Origin: an uncultured Granulosicoccus sp.
GTDB taxonomy: Bacteria > Pseudomonadota > Gammaproteobacteria > Granulosicoccales > Granulosicoccaceae
NCBI GenBank assembly: GCA_947492525.1
Contig: CANLNQ010000014.1
Coordinates: forward strand, 62,001-126,000
DNA: 64,000 nt
Direction of reading: 5' to 3'
In this document: in pieces, positions 36,134-44,764 of the stretch
How the letters are laid out: every line of letters starts with the position of its first letter
Position numbering within the stretch: position 1 is the first letter of the stretch
Made by a program: the position numbers and the translations under genes
Notes under the pieces: generated by a model
Told to the model about the DNA's origin: nothing
What the model saw: only the letters and a program-made list of their open reading frames with translations
The model's database searches: none

Positions 36134-36193
36134 CCCCGTTCGGAAGCGGATGCAATCGTGACTGATTGCATCCGCTTTCCGGTTTGAACGGGG
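36134..36193 (+). terminator. Large hairpin between GDPD and ppk2
   Basis: The inner stem AAGCGGATGCAATC (36144-36157) with GATTGCATCCGCTT (36164-36177) is perfect with a 6-base loop; the outer arms CCCCGTTC (36134-36141) and GAACGGGG (36186-36193) extend it after a short imperfect stretch. No T-run follows. It lies between two genes on the same strand and probably ends or stabilises the upstream transcript. Confidence 0.6.
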
Positions 36194-36238
36194 GCGGCCT
36201 GTTCGATTCCGCGATGTGAATGACACGATGAGCTGACG

Positions 36239-37171
36239 ATGACTGAACAAAGACTGCGACACGCACTGGATGAATCCGAGTGGCTGGAAGATGAGATGGA
36301 AGAGCTGCTCAATGAGGACATGGCGCCGCTGTTCGATGGCCTGGACATGCCTGAGGAGTTGCTGGAAATCTATGCCGAGTCTCCACGATCACAGTTGTCC
36401 CGTTCAGCCTATATGCGTGAACTGCTGATCCTGCAACGTGAGCTGATCAGATTGCAGGACTGGGTAGTGCACAGCGGCGAGAAGCTGGCCATCATCTTCG
36501 AAGGGCGTGACTCTGCCGGCAAGGGTGGTGCCATCAAGCGAATCACTCAGCGGCTCAACCCGCGCGTTGCCAGAGTGGTGGCGTTGAACAAGCCCACCGA
36601 GCGAGAGAAGTCGCAGTGGTACTTCCAGCGCTATGTGCCTCATCTTCCATCAGGCGGTGAAATCGTCCTGTTCGACCGATCCTGGTACAACCGTTCCGGT
36701 GTCGAATCGGTGATGGGCTTTGCCAGCGACGACGAGGTGGAACAGTTCTTCCAGGATGTCCCCGAATTCGAGCGCATGCTGGTGCGATCCGGCATACGCC
36801 TGATCAAGTACTGGTTTTCCATCACCGATGAGGAGCAGCAACGTCGCTTCAAGATGCGTATTCATGACCCTCTCAAGCAGTGGAAGCTGAGCCCCATGGA
36901 TCTGCAGGCGCGAGTGCAGTGGGAGCAATACACCAAGGCCAAGGAGCTGACTTTCGAACGCACCAACATTCCCGAGGCTCCCTGGTTCATCGTGGCTGGT
37001 AATGACAAGAAGGTTGCGCGCCTGAATTGCATCAGCCACCTGTTGGAGCAGGTACCGTATGAGGACGTGCCGCACGACCCCATCGAATTGCCGGAGCGTG
37101 TTCACAACTCGAACTACGAGCGTCAGGTGGTACCCAGCGAGCTGTACGTCCCGAATCGCTACGGCAAGTAG
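36239..37171 (+). CDS. ppk2: Polyphosphate kinase 2
   Basis: A 310-residue one-domain PPK2. It uses polyphosphate to phosphorylate ADP or GDP (or the reverse). Walker A is EGRDSAGKGGAIKR, Walker B is VLFDRSWYNRSG, and the lid region follows with Arg-rich ALNKPTEREKSQWYFQRYVPH. A polar N-terminal 50 residues precede the core. Length is that of class I enzymes. It lies after the hairpin and is separated by 183 bp from the TRAP binding protein, so is probably a single-gene unit. Confidence 0.93.
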   Translation: MTEQRLRHALDESEWLEDEMEELLNEDMAPLFDGLDMPEELLEIYAESPRSQLSRSAYMRELLILQRELIRLQDWVVHSGEKLAIIFEGRDSAGKGGAIKRITQRLNPRVARVVALNKPTEREKSQWYFQRYVPHLPSGGEIVLFDRSWYNRSGVESVMGFASDDEVEQFFQDVPEFERMLVRSGIRLIKYWFSITDEEQQRRFKMRIHDPLKQWKLSPMDLQARVQWEQYTKAKELTFERTNIPEAPWFIVAGNDKKVARLNCISHLLEQVPYEDVPHDPIELPERVHNSNYERQVVPSELYVPNRYGK

Positions 37172-37354
37172 CGCCGAGCATAGTGCATCGGCTTGGTGCA
37201 TCATAATGCCATTGTGCTGTGGTTCAAGGCGGAAAAAGCCGCTGCAAGCTGATGTTGGTGCAGCGCCTGACCCCTTTTCGGGCGCCTGATGAGTGGCAGG
37301 GGTTACAATCGGTGCCTTGTGGATCTGTCAACCGACCTCAGTGGAGAATCCCGC

Positions 37355-38401
37355 GTGAACCGATTGAAGAAGTACCTGGCATCATCCTGCCTGGCGGCCA
37401 GCCTGGCTGTCGCAGGCAGCAGTGCCGTTCTGGCAGCAGACGAGACCCTGCGTCTGCATCAGTTTCTGCCCGCTCAGGCCAATGTGCCTACGCTGATACT
37501 CGACGTCTGGGCCGACAGGATAGAGCAGGAATCCGGCGGACGTATCGAAATTCAGCGTTTCCCGTCCATGCAGTTGGGCGGCAAGCCGCCCGAGCTGATC
37601 GATCAGGCCATCGATGGCGTGGCTGACATCGTGTGGACGGTGGTCGGCTATACACCCGGACGCTACCCGCGAACCGAGGTGTTCGAGTTGCCGTTCATGA
37701 TGACCAATGGTGAAGCGGTCTCACGTGCCTACTGGACGCTGTTCGAAAAGGAGATGAAAGACACCGAATTTGCCAATCTCAAGGTGTTGGGCACCTGGGT
37801 TCACGGTGCCGGCCTGATTCACTCGGCCGAACCGTTGGCATCGATTGACGACATGAAGGGTGTCAAGATGCGTGGCGGTTCCCGGATGGTGAACAAATTG
37901 CTGGAACGACTGGGTGCTACGCCGATTGGCATGCCGGTGCCTGCCGTGCCTGAAAGCCTGTCGAAAGGTGTCATCACCGCGACGACCATCCCCTGGGAAG
38001 TGACCACGTCCCTGAAAGTCTCGGAGCTGGTAGACAACCACACCGAATTCAGTGATCACGCCTTGTATACCCTGACTTTCGTGCTGGCGATGAACAAGGC
38101 CCGCTACGAGAGCCTGCCGGAAGATCTGCAGAAGATCATCGATGACAATTCAGGCCTGGAATTCTCGGCATTCGCCGGTCGTACACAGGAGGCTGCAGAT
38201 GCGCCGGCCAGACAACTGGCCGTGGATAGAGGCAACAACATCATCGTTCTGGGTGAGGAAGAAGCGGCGCGTTGGGAAGAGACGGCTGCACCGGTCATCG
38301 AGGAATGGGTGGCCGACATGAACGAGCAGGGAATCGATGGGCAGGCGCTGCTCGACGAGGCCCGTACGCTGATAGATGAATTTACAGAGGCCGGGCAGTA
38401 G
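37355..38401 (+). CDS. Orphan TRAP transporter substrate-binding protein (DctP family)
   Basis: About 348 residues from GTG 37355, preceded by GGAG at 37343. The signal peptide ends at AVLAADE. The mature protein matches DctP-type solute receptors: LRLHQFLPAQANVP, QLGGKPPELIDQAIDG, and the conserved Arg in MRGGSRMV that binds a carboxylate. No dctQ or dctM follows, and the next genes run on the other strand, so it must work with a permease encoded elsewhere or act alone. A longer frame to 37289 adds a non-signal stretch. Ligand is probably an organic acid, maybe the aldonate that dgoKA downstream would use. Confidence 0.87.
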   Translation: MNRLKKYLASSCLAASLAVAGSSAVLAADETLRLHQFLPAQANVPTLILDVWADRIEQESGGRIEIQRFPSMQLGGKPPELIDQAIDGVADIVWTVVGYTPGRYPRTEVFELPFMMTNGEAVSRAYWTLFEKEMKDTEFANLKVLGTWVHGAGLIHSAEPLASIDDMKGVKMRGGSRMVNKLLERLGATPIGMPVPAVPESLSKGVITATTIPWEVTTSLKVSELVDNHTEFSDHALYTLTFVLAMNKARYESLPEDLQKIIDDNSGLEFSAFAGRTQEAADAPARQLAVDRGNNIIVLGEEEAARWEETAAPVIEEWVADMNEQGIDGQALLDEARTLIDEFTEAGQ

Positions 38402-38420
38402 GATTTACGGCAACAGGCCT

Positions 38421-38459
38421 GCTGACCGCGTCATCAACAGTCGAGATGACGCGGCCAGC
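38421..38459. terminator. Bidirectional hairpin between dctP and dgoA
   Basis: GCTGACCGCGTCATC (38421-38435) pairs with GATGACGCGGCCAGC (38445-38459) with one mismatch in 15 and a 9-base loop. It lies between two convergent genes and could stop transcripts from both sides. No strong T-run is present on either side. Confidence 0.6.
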
Positions 38460-38472
38460 GGAAGGTGGGTTA

Positions 38473-39078
38473 TCAGCTCTTGCAGCGGTCATAGGCGTCG
38501 ACAATGGCCCGAGCGCGGCCAGCGACATCGTCCACACTGAACCCGGGCTTGTAGATCCCCGTGCCGATGCCAAAGCCACTGGCGCCTGCATCGATCCATT
38601 CGGCGAAGTTATCGGGCCCGACGCCACCGACAGCGTAGGTTTGTGCCGAAGCGGGAAGCACGGCCTTCAGTGCTGACAGGCCGGAGGTGCCGAGCAGGGA
38701 TGAGGGAAAGAACTTCAGTCCATCGGCGCCACTTTCCAGGGCGAGAAAGCACTCTGTCGCGGTCATGACGCCCGGATAGGAAAACATGTCGTGAGCCTTG
38801 CTGGCCTTGATGACTTCAGGGTTGCAGTTCGGTGACACGATCAGCTTGCCACCTGCCGCGGCTACCTGTTCGACATCCTCTACCGTCAAGACGGTACCCG
38901 CACCAATGAGTGCCGAGTCGGCGTACTTCTCGACCAGCAAGCCGATACTCTTGATGGCATCCGGAGAGTTCAGCGGAACTTCGATGGATGTGATGCCGGC
39001 GTCAATGACGACGGCAGTGATATCAACGACTTCTGCAGGGGTGACACCTCGCAGGATGGCTATCAGATTACGCGTCAC
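38473..39078 (-). CDS. dgoA: 2-dehydro-3-deoxy-6-phosphogalactonate aldolase
   Basis: A 201-residue KDPG/KDPGal-type class I aldolase. Family residues: IAILRGVTPAEV at the N-terminus, SIEVPLNSP with the Glu, GAGTVLTVEDV, VSPNCNPEV, and the Schiff-base lysine in LKFFPSS. It should cleave 2-keto-3-deoxy-6-phosphogalactonate to pyruvate and glyceraldehyde 3-phosphate. The four-base overlap with dgoK and the shared strand make the DgoA assignment more likely than KDPG aldolase of the Entner-Doudoroff path. Confidence 0.88.
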   Translation of the reverse strand: MTRNLIAILRGVTPAEVVDITAVVIDAGITSIEVPLNSPDAIKSIGLLVEKYADSALIGAGTVLTVEDVEQVAAAGGKLIVSPNCNPEVIKASKAHDMFSYPGVMTATECFLALESGADGLKFFPSSLLGTSGLSALKAVLPASAQTYAVGGVGPDNFAEWIDAGASGFGIGTGIYKPGFSVDDVAGRARAIVDAYDRCKS

Positions 39079-40004
39079 TGTGCTTGCGACTCCAGTTGGG
39101 TGTGATAGGCGGCGATCAGACCCGCCAGCGTCAGACTGTCGCCATTGTCTGTGGCGACTCGGGCTTCGACCTGAGACAGCGCCTGCGCATAGAGTCCGGC
39201 AAGTCTGTCATCGCCGACAATGGTAACGTGTTTGTCCTGCCAATACCTGCGGGTTGCCGCCAGCTCTGCGCCCAGCAGCAAGCCGGATAATCTGGACTTC
39301 AGTTCATGGCCCGGCACACCATTGACCAGGTTCTCCGCGCGCAAGGCAAACAACTGGCTGGAAAGGCTTTCGGGCGCGGCAATGATATCGGCAACACCCT
39401 CGGTAAACGCCTCATCAGACCAAGGGGCGTCCTGCAGGGAATGACGCAGCACCGATTGCGTCGAGAGCAGCGCGAACATCTCACCGCTCATGCAAGTCTG
39501 GAAACCGCTGATGCAACCGCTCTCCAGTCGGACCCACTTCGTATGCGTTCCCGGCAGGCAGACCGTGCCATCGAATTCAGGGTCCCGATGCAGCAAACCG
39601 GCCATCTGGGTTTCTTCGCCGCGCATGACATCTGCCGGTTTGAGCTGTTTCACACCGGGGAGAATGCTGACGCTGATCCGCTCATCGTGGCTGCTTACCG
39701 CATGCGCATTGCCCCGACGCTGTCCGTCAACCGGGATGGTGAGATAACCGGCATCGCTCCATCCCTGGCGTGCGCCTACCATGCCGCAGCAGATGACCGG
39801 CAGCGAGCGAGCGTCTTCCAGCCAGGGTTCAAGCAATGCAGTCAGTGTCGGTTCGAACTGGTCGGGCTGCAGTGTGCCCATGCCGGCACTGGATGCAAGC
39901 GTGTGTAGAGGCGCATCGTCTTCGCCCATGATCCAGACTCGCAGATTGGAGGTTCCCCAATCCACGCCTGCCCAGGTGGGTGCTTGCCTTGATGTAGCCG
40001 TCAC
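39075..40004 (-). CDS. dgoK: 2-dehydro-3-deoxygalactonokinase
   Basis: About 309 residues from GTG 40004, preceded by GAGGAG; the frame runs on to 40043. The kinase fold opens with WAGVDWGTSNLRVWIM and has the motif GTHTKWVRLESGCI with the catalytic region and LSGLLLGAELA near the end. It phosphorylates 2-keto-3-deoxygalactonate, then DgoA splits the product. The pair completes the route predicted from the ABC operon 27-34 kb, although dgoD-like dehydratase and dgoK lie more than 6 kb apart and are controlled separately. Confidence 0.9.
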   Translation of the reverse strand: MTATSRQAPTWAGVDWGTSNLRVWIMGEDDAPLHTLASSAGMGTLQPDQFEPTLTALLEPWLEDARSLPVICCGMVGARQGWSDAGYLTIPVDGQRRGNAHAVSSHDERISVSILPGVKQLKPADVMRGEETQMAGLLHRDPEFDGTVCLPGTHTKWVRLESGCISGFQTCMSGEMFALLSTQSVLRHSLQDAPWSDEAFTEGVADIIAAPESLSSQLFALRAENLVNGVPGHELKSRLSGLLLGAELAATRRYWQDKHVTIVGDDRLAGLYAQALSQVEARVATDNGDSLTLAGLIAAYHTQLESQAQ

Positions 40005-40151
40005 TGTATTTCTCCTCGTTGCTGCTCGGTTGATGGGTGACACCGCGGGACAGACCGCTGTCTTGCGGCCTTGACATTGTCGCTGAAACGCTCGATAGCG
40101 GTGCAGCTTGCATCGAAATCGCGCAGCAGAACGGCCATTCGTTGATGAATG

Positions 40152-40164
40152 ATGTTCACAACAT
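40152..40164. promoter_or_regulatory. Palindrome in the dgoK / permease intergenic region
   Basis: ATGTTCACAACAT is a perfect 5-bp inverted repeat around CAC, in the 232-base region between two divergent genes, itself framed by GAATG (40147-40151) and CATTC (40171-40175). It could be an operator for either side. Which regulator might bind is unknown. Confidence 0.35.
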
Positions 40165-40236
40165 TGTGTGCATTCATGTGTGCAATCTCTGGTCCTCTCG
40201 TGTACATTCGAGTCAGGCCAATCATCGGAGCACTAC

Positions 40237-41634
40237 ATGGCACGTACTCAAGCTGGCATGACGCCCGCGCAGATGCGCGATCCGAACTTCTTTCCCGGTA
40301 TCGTCAAGGGAACCCCTCTGGGTATCCAGCATGTACTGGCCATGTTCGTCAGTAATGTCACGCCTGCCATTATAGTGGCTGGTGCAGCCGGCTTCGGTTT
40401 TGGCTCTGCCGATATCTCCGACATGATCTACATGATCCAGATGTCGATGATCTTCGCCGGCGTGGCAACACTCATCCAGACCATCGGCGTGGGCCCGATG
40501 GGTGCTCGCTTGCCCGTGGTGCAGGGCACCAGCTTTGCCTTCATTCCCATCATGATTCCCATCGCCATTCAATACGGCATGGCGGCACTGATGGGGGGCA
40601 TCATCATCGGCGGGATCTTCCATTTCTTTCTGGGTACCATCATCGGTCGTATCCGCCACTGGCTGCCACCGCTGGTCACCGGTCTGATCGTTCTGATGAT
40701 CGGTCTGGCACTGGTCAAGGTAGGCATACAGTACTCCGCCGGCGGAGTGCCACTGATAGGCAAGCCCGAGTACGGTGCGCTGAATCACTGGGGTCTGGCG
40801 TTGGTTGTCATCCTTGTCACGGTTGGTCTGAAGTTCTTCACCCATGGCATGATGTCGGTGTCGGCAGTGCTTCTGGGTCTGTTGGCCGGTTATCTGGTAG
40901 CCATTCCGATGGGTATGGTCAGCTTCGACAATGTCGCGCGGGCCGCCTGGTTTTCCGCGCCGAACCCGCTGCATTTCGGTATCGAATTCAATGCAGCTGC
41001 CATCATTGGAATGTGTCTGATGGGCGTCATATCGGCGATCGAAACCGTGGGTGATATCTCGGGAATCACCAAGGGTGGCGCCGGGCGCGAAGCCACCGAC
41101 AAGGAGATTACAGGCGGTACTCTGGCAGACGGTTTCGGTACAGCACTCTCGGGTGTGTTCGGTGCATTGCCCAATACCTCCTTCAGTCAGAACGTCGGGC
41201 TGATTTCCATGACGGGTGTCATGAGTCGTCATGTGGTGACAATCGGAGGCGTATTCCTGATTCTCTGCGGCCTGGTGCCGAAGTTCGGTGCGGCTATTTC
41301 GAGCATGCCCATTGCCGTTCTGGGCGGTGGCGTCATCGTGATGTTCGGCATGGTGGCATCCGCCGGTGTGAGCATGCTGGCCGATGTTGTCTGGGACAGA
41401 CGCAATATGGTCATCTTTGCCATTGCCCTGTCTGTCGGTCTGGGCTTGCAGTTGGAGCCCGGAGCCCTGCAGCATTTGCCATCGACTCTGAAGGTGCTGA
41501 TGACGTCCGGTCTGCTTCCCGCTGCGATCATCGCCATTGTCCTGAATCTTGTCATTCCTCACGAGCCTGTCGAAGAATCGCCGGACATGGATGTTGCCAC
41601 ACCCGTAAGCACCGTCAGCGGTGCGAAAGACTGA
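40237..41634 (+). CDS. NAT/NCS2 family nucleobase permease
   Basis: A 465-residue transporter with about 12-14 membrane helices. Family motifs: VQGTSFAFIP, ISAIETVGDISG (the conserved acidic helix), NTSFSQNVGLISMTG and MPIAVLGGGVIVMFG. NCS2 proteins take up xanthine, uric acid or uracil with a proton. ATG 40237 follows CGGAG. It lies next to a LysR gene and the creatinase, so a purine or creatine-related substrate is possible. A perfect terminator follows. Confidence 0.92.
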   Translation: MARTQAGMTPAQMRDPNFFPGIVKGTPLGIQHVLAMFVSNVTPAIIVAGAAGFGFGSADISDMIYMIQMSMIFAGVATLIQTIGVGPMGARLPVVQGTSFAFIPIMIPIAIQYGMAALMGGIIIGGIFHFFLGTIIGRIRHWLPPLVTGLIVLMIGLALVKVGIQYSAGGVPLIGKPEYGALNHWGLALVVILVTVGLKFFTHGMMSVSAVLLGLLAGYLVAIPMGMVSFDNVARAAWFSAPNPLHFGIEFNAAAIIGMCLMGVISAIETVGDISGITKGGAGREATDKEITGGTLADGFGTALSGVFGALPNTSFSQNVGLISMTGVMSRHVVTIGGVFLILCGLVPKFGAAISSMPIAVLGGGVIVMFGMVASAGVSMLADVVWDRRNMVIFAIALSVGLGLQLEPGALQHLPSTLKVLMTSGLLPAAIIAIVLNLVIPHEPVEESPDMDVATPVSTVSGAKD

Positions 41635-41650
41635 TTGGGTGATCCTGGCG

Positions 41651-41681
41651 GGCCCGTTCCTCCAACAGGAATGGGCCTTTT
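41651..41681 (+). terminator. Rho-independent terminator after the permease
   Basis: GGCCCGTTCCT and AGGAATGGGCC form an 11-bp stem containing one G-T pair, with the 5-base loop CCAAC and followed by TTTT. It sits just after the permease stop and ahead of the convergent LysR gene. Confidence 0.85.
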
Positions 41682-41714
41682 CTCGATGAACCTGTCCGAC
41701 AGGCAGAATCGGTT

Positions 41715-42677
41715 TCAATGGTCTTGAATGATGCCATCGAGCCACTGTCTGAAGTGTCGTGAGGCCTCCTTGCGACGCTCGTTTTCGTGTCCGGGTTGGA
41801 CAGTTGGCGTCGTCGATGGCCTGTCATCGATCGGTGTGACACCGCTATCGTTGAGGGAACTCGTGGGCTCCAGCAGGTAGTAATTCCAGGATTCCTTGAC
41901 CATGATGTTCGAGAGCTGCACGAGACGTCCGCAGTTCAGGTCGTCCTGCAGCATTGCAGGAGGGCACAGAGCTACGCCCTGACCGGCCAGAGCCGCGGCG
42001 CGCAGCAGATTGAAATCCTCGAATACCGCACCGGGCAGCTCGCGTTCCTGTGCTGCAGCTCGGCGGAACCACTGTTGCCATCCAAGCGTGTCTGAATCAT
42101 GCAGAAAGCTGATGTTGTCTGCTGTGAGGATGTCCTGTCCTCGCAGCGTGGCCGCAACAGAAGGACTGCAGACCGGCACGCTGGCACCGGGAAGCAGACA
42201 GGTGGCCCGGGTTGCGGGTATGCGCGGTTCTCCGTCTGCATAGATGAAGGCAAAATCCAGGTCACTCAGATCCAGCGTCTGGCCATGGAAGGCATAGATG
42301 ATGCGGATGGTCACATCCGGGTATTGCTGCCGGAAATCCGATAGTTGAGGGATCAGCCAGCAGACGGCCACTGAGGGTATGGCTGCGATGACCAGATCAG
42401 CCGCTCCTGAAGTGCGAGGTCTGGCACGCTCGCAGGCGCGTTCGATTTCCGCCAGTGAGTGTCGCAGAGTGTCTGCCAGCTCCTCGGCGCGCTGCAGTGC
42501 CTGAGGTCTGCTGCCGCTACGATCGAACAGGGGGGCGTCGAACCACTGTTCCAGATGACGTATCTGGTGGCTGACCGCCGACTGTGAAACGCATAGCTCA
42601 TCGGCTGCCGCTCGGAAACTGCCGTGCCGCACAACGGATTCGAAGACACGCAGGGCGTTCAGTGGGAGCTGCGACAT
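41715..42677 (-). CDS. LysR family regulator (GcvA-like)
   Basis: 320 residues. Helix-turn-helix near residues 18-40 (GSFRAAADELCVSQSAVSHQI) and a C-terminal periplasmic-binding-like effector domain. The opening SQLPLNALRVFESVVRHGSF is characteristic of the GcvA branch. The last 35 residues are charged and beyond the usual fold. It is divergent from the creatinase gene, with 117 bp between, and is its most probable regulator. It may also act on the permease, which lies convergently. Confidence 0.88.
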   Translation of the reverse strand: MSQLPLNALRVFESVVRHGSFRAAADELCVSQSAVSHQIRHLEQWFDAPLFDRSGSRPQALQRAEELADTLRHSLAEIERACERARPRTSGAADLVIAAIPSVAVCWLIPQLSDFRQQYPDVTIRIIYAFHGQTLDLSDLDFAFIYADGEPRIPATRATCLLPGASVPVCSPSVAATLRGQDILTADNISFLHDSDTLGWQQWFRRAAAQERELPGAVFEDFNLLRAAALAGQGVALCPPAMLQDDLNCGRLVQLSNIMVKESWNYYLLEPTSSLNDSGVTPIDDRPSTTPTVQPGHENERRKEASRHFRQWLDGIIQDH

Positions 42678-42794
42678 GGGCTGCTGTTGACATGAGAAAA
42701 ACTAAAGAATGCATGAAAATTGATCGGTTGAACAGAGCGGTCCCGGGGCGCATTCTCGGAGAATTGACAGACATCGAGATCAGGAACCGAAACC

Positions 42795-44009
42795 ATGCAA
42801 CGTGAGCGATTTCAGGATTACACCGGCAACGGTGACAAGGCGCAAGGCACATTCTCTGACGCCGAAATGCAGCGACGGGCTCATTCCATGCGACAGCACA
42901 TGAGTGAGCAGGACATCGATGCGATTCTGTTCAGTTCCTATCACAACATCAACTACTACTCTGATTTCCTGTACTGCCAGTTCGGTCGTCGTTATGGCCT
43001 GGTCATGACCCCTGATGAGCTGACCAGTATCAGTGCCGGTATCGATGGCGGGCAACCCTGGCGACGCACGGCGGGCAGCAACCTGACGTATACAGACTGG
43101 AGCCACGACAACTATCTCCAGGCAGTCAAGCGACTTCTGGGTCAGGTTCGGCGTGTCGGTCTGGAGTTCGATCATGTGAATATCGACTTTCTGGCTGAGT
43201 TGAAAGCCTTCTTCCCGCAGATCGAGTTCGTGGATGTGGCCGCGGCTGCCATGCGCTTGCGCATGATCAAGTCGGAGGAGGAAATTGCTCACATCACGCA
43301 GATGGCGCGTATCGCCGATCTGGGTGGAGCTGCCTGTGTCGAGGCTGCCACGGTGGGTACCCCGGAGCACGAAGTGGCACTGCATTCAACCGCCACCATG
43401 GTGCGTGAGATTGCCCGCTGTTGGCCGCATGCGGAATTGCTCGATACCTGGACCTGGTTCCAGTCGGGTATCAATACCGATGGTGCTCACAACCCGGTAA
43501 CCAGCCGCAGAATCGAGCGTGGCGATATCCTGTCGCTGAACTGTTTTCCGATGGTGGCGGGCTATTATGTGGCGCTGGAACGCACCCTGTTTGCCGAAGC
43601 AGTGGACGATGAATCACGTCGATTGTGGGAGATCAACTGCCGAGTGCATGAACGAGGCAGGGAGCTGTTGGTGCCGGGCAATCGCTGCGCAGACATTGCG
43701 CGAGAACTCAATGAACTGTACGCCAGTGAGGATCTGTTGCAGTATCGGTCTTTTGGCTATGGCCACTCATTCGGTGTTCTGTGTCATTACTACGGTCGGG
43801 AAGCGGGGCTGGAGCTGCGCGAAGATTGTGAGACCGTTCTGCAGCCGGGCATGGTGGTGTCGATGGAGCCGATGATCACCATTCCCGATCACATGCCGGG
43901 TGCTGGCGGATACCGTGAACACGATATTCTGGTAATCACTGAAAACGGGAACCGCAACATCACCGGCTTTGCCTATGGGCCAGAGCACCTGGTGGTGGGG
44001 GCGAACTGA
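42795..44009 (+). CDS. Creatinase (creatine amidinohydrolase)
   Basis: A 404-residue protein with close overall similarity to bacterial creatinase, which cleaves creatine to sarcosine and urea. Recognised stretches: SYHNINYYSDFLYCQFGRRY, ISAGIDGGQPWRRT, DTWTWFQSGINTDGAHNPVT, ILSLNCFPMVAGYYVALERT and FGYGHSFGVLCHYYGREAGL. It belongs to the 'pita-bread' M24 fold but, like true creatinases, the metal ligands of aminopeptidase P are not expected. No sarcosine oxidase or urease genes are adjacent, so creatine carbon would be finished elsewhere. Confidence 0.92.
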   Translation: MQRERFQDYTGNGDKAQGTFSDAEMQRRAHSMRQHMSEQDIDAILFSSYHNINYYSDFLYCQFGRRYGLVMTPDELTSISAGIDGGQPWRRTAGSNLTYTDWSHDNYLQAVKRLLGQVRRVGLEFDHVNIDFLAELKAFFPQIEFVDVAAAAMRLRMIKSEEEIAHITQMARIADLGGAACVEAATVGTPEHEVALHSTATMVREIARCWPHAELLDTWTWFQSGINTDGAHNPVTSRRIERGDILSLNCFPMVAGYYVALERTLFAEAVDDESRRLWEINCRVHERGRELLVPGNRCADIARELNELYASEDLLQYRSFGYGHSFGVLCHYYGREAGLELREDCETVLQPGMVVSMEPMITIPDHMPGAGGYREHDILVITENGNRNITGFAYGPEHLVVGAN

Positions 44010-44141
44010 GTCTTCCACATGACCACTGCCAGGGGCGAGTAACGGTGAGGGGCAGGGTTGGTATGGCTTTTGTGTGACGATGGGGTCGTGCAACGTCGCA
44101 AGGGGTGGCGTTCAGGCGAACTCACTTCAGGAAGATCTGGC

Positions 44142-44645
44142 ATGATTCCCATCATCATCGATATAGAAGCATCAGGCTTCGGTAGTGCCAGCTACCCGAT
44201 CGAAGTGGGGCTGGTCACGGCCGGCGGGCAGAGACACAGCATGCTGATCAAGCCTGCCAGTGACTGGACACACTGGGAGGCTTCGGCCGAAGCCGTACAC
44301 GGCATTTCACGTGAGATTCTGCAAGAGTACGGAAAGCCGGTCAGAGAAGTTGCACAGGCGCTGAACGATTTGCTGGCCGGCAAGTCTACATACTCCGATG
44401 GATGGGTGGTCGACAAGCCGTGGATAATGACGCTGTTCCAGTCGGCAGGGATGGCCATGCAGTTCCGCCTGAGTCCGCTGGAACAGCTGATGACAGAGGC
44501 ACAGACCGAGCGCTGGGATGCTGTCAAGCAAGAGGTACTCGATGAGTATCGTGAATCGCGACATCGAGCCAGTTATGACGCCTGGATCATACAGCAGACC
44601 TACCTTCGCTCCTGTCGGCCGGGAGAGCGCTCGAGCGAAGCGTGA
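44142..44645 (+). CDS. DnaQ-like 3'-5' exonuclease family protein
   Basis: 167 residues from ATG 44142. Exo I motif is IIIDIEASGFGSASYPIEVG with the Asp and Glu, Exo II region is the YSDGWVVDKPW stretch, and Exo III is HRASYDAWI. This matches the DEDD fold of exonucleases including the DnaQ subfamily. The frame remains open to 44058, but the ATG at 44142 is a better start. No partner protein is visible; a small DNA or RNA repair role is plausible. Confidence 0.78.
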   Translation: MIPIIIDIEASGFGSASYPIEVGLVTAGGQRHSMLIKPASDWTHWEASAEAVHGISREILQEYGKPVREVAQALNDLLAGKSTYSDGWVVDKPWIMTLFQSAGMAMQFRLSPLEQLMTEAQTERWDAVKQEVLDEYRESRHRASYDAWIIQQTYLRSCRPGERSSEA

Positions 44646-44764
44646 CTGACTGCTGGAGCAGCCTGCGCGGGAGCTTGCTGCTGCGTGCGGCATGCGATGT
44701 CGTTGGACGATCCGGGTGTGTATAGTTGCCTGTCCGAAGATGAACAACAAGCGGAGGAGCAACC

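Noticed and set aside
40222-41745. 507-codon frame opposite the NCS2 permease, rich in His and Asp
   Set aside because: Composition is the complement of membrane-helix codons on the plus strand, so it is a shadow.
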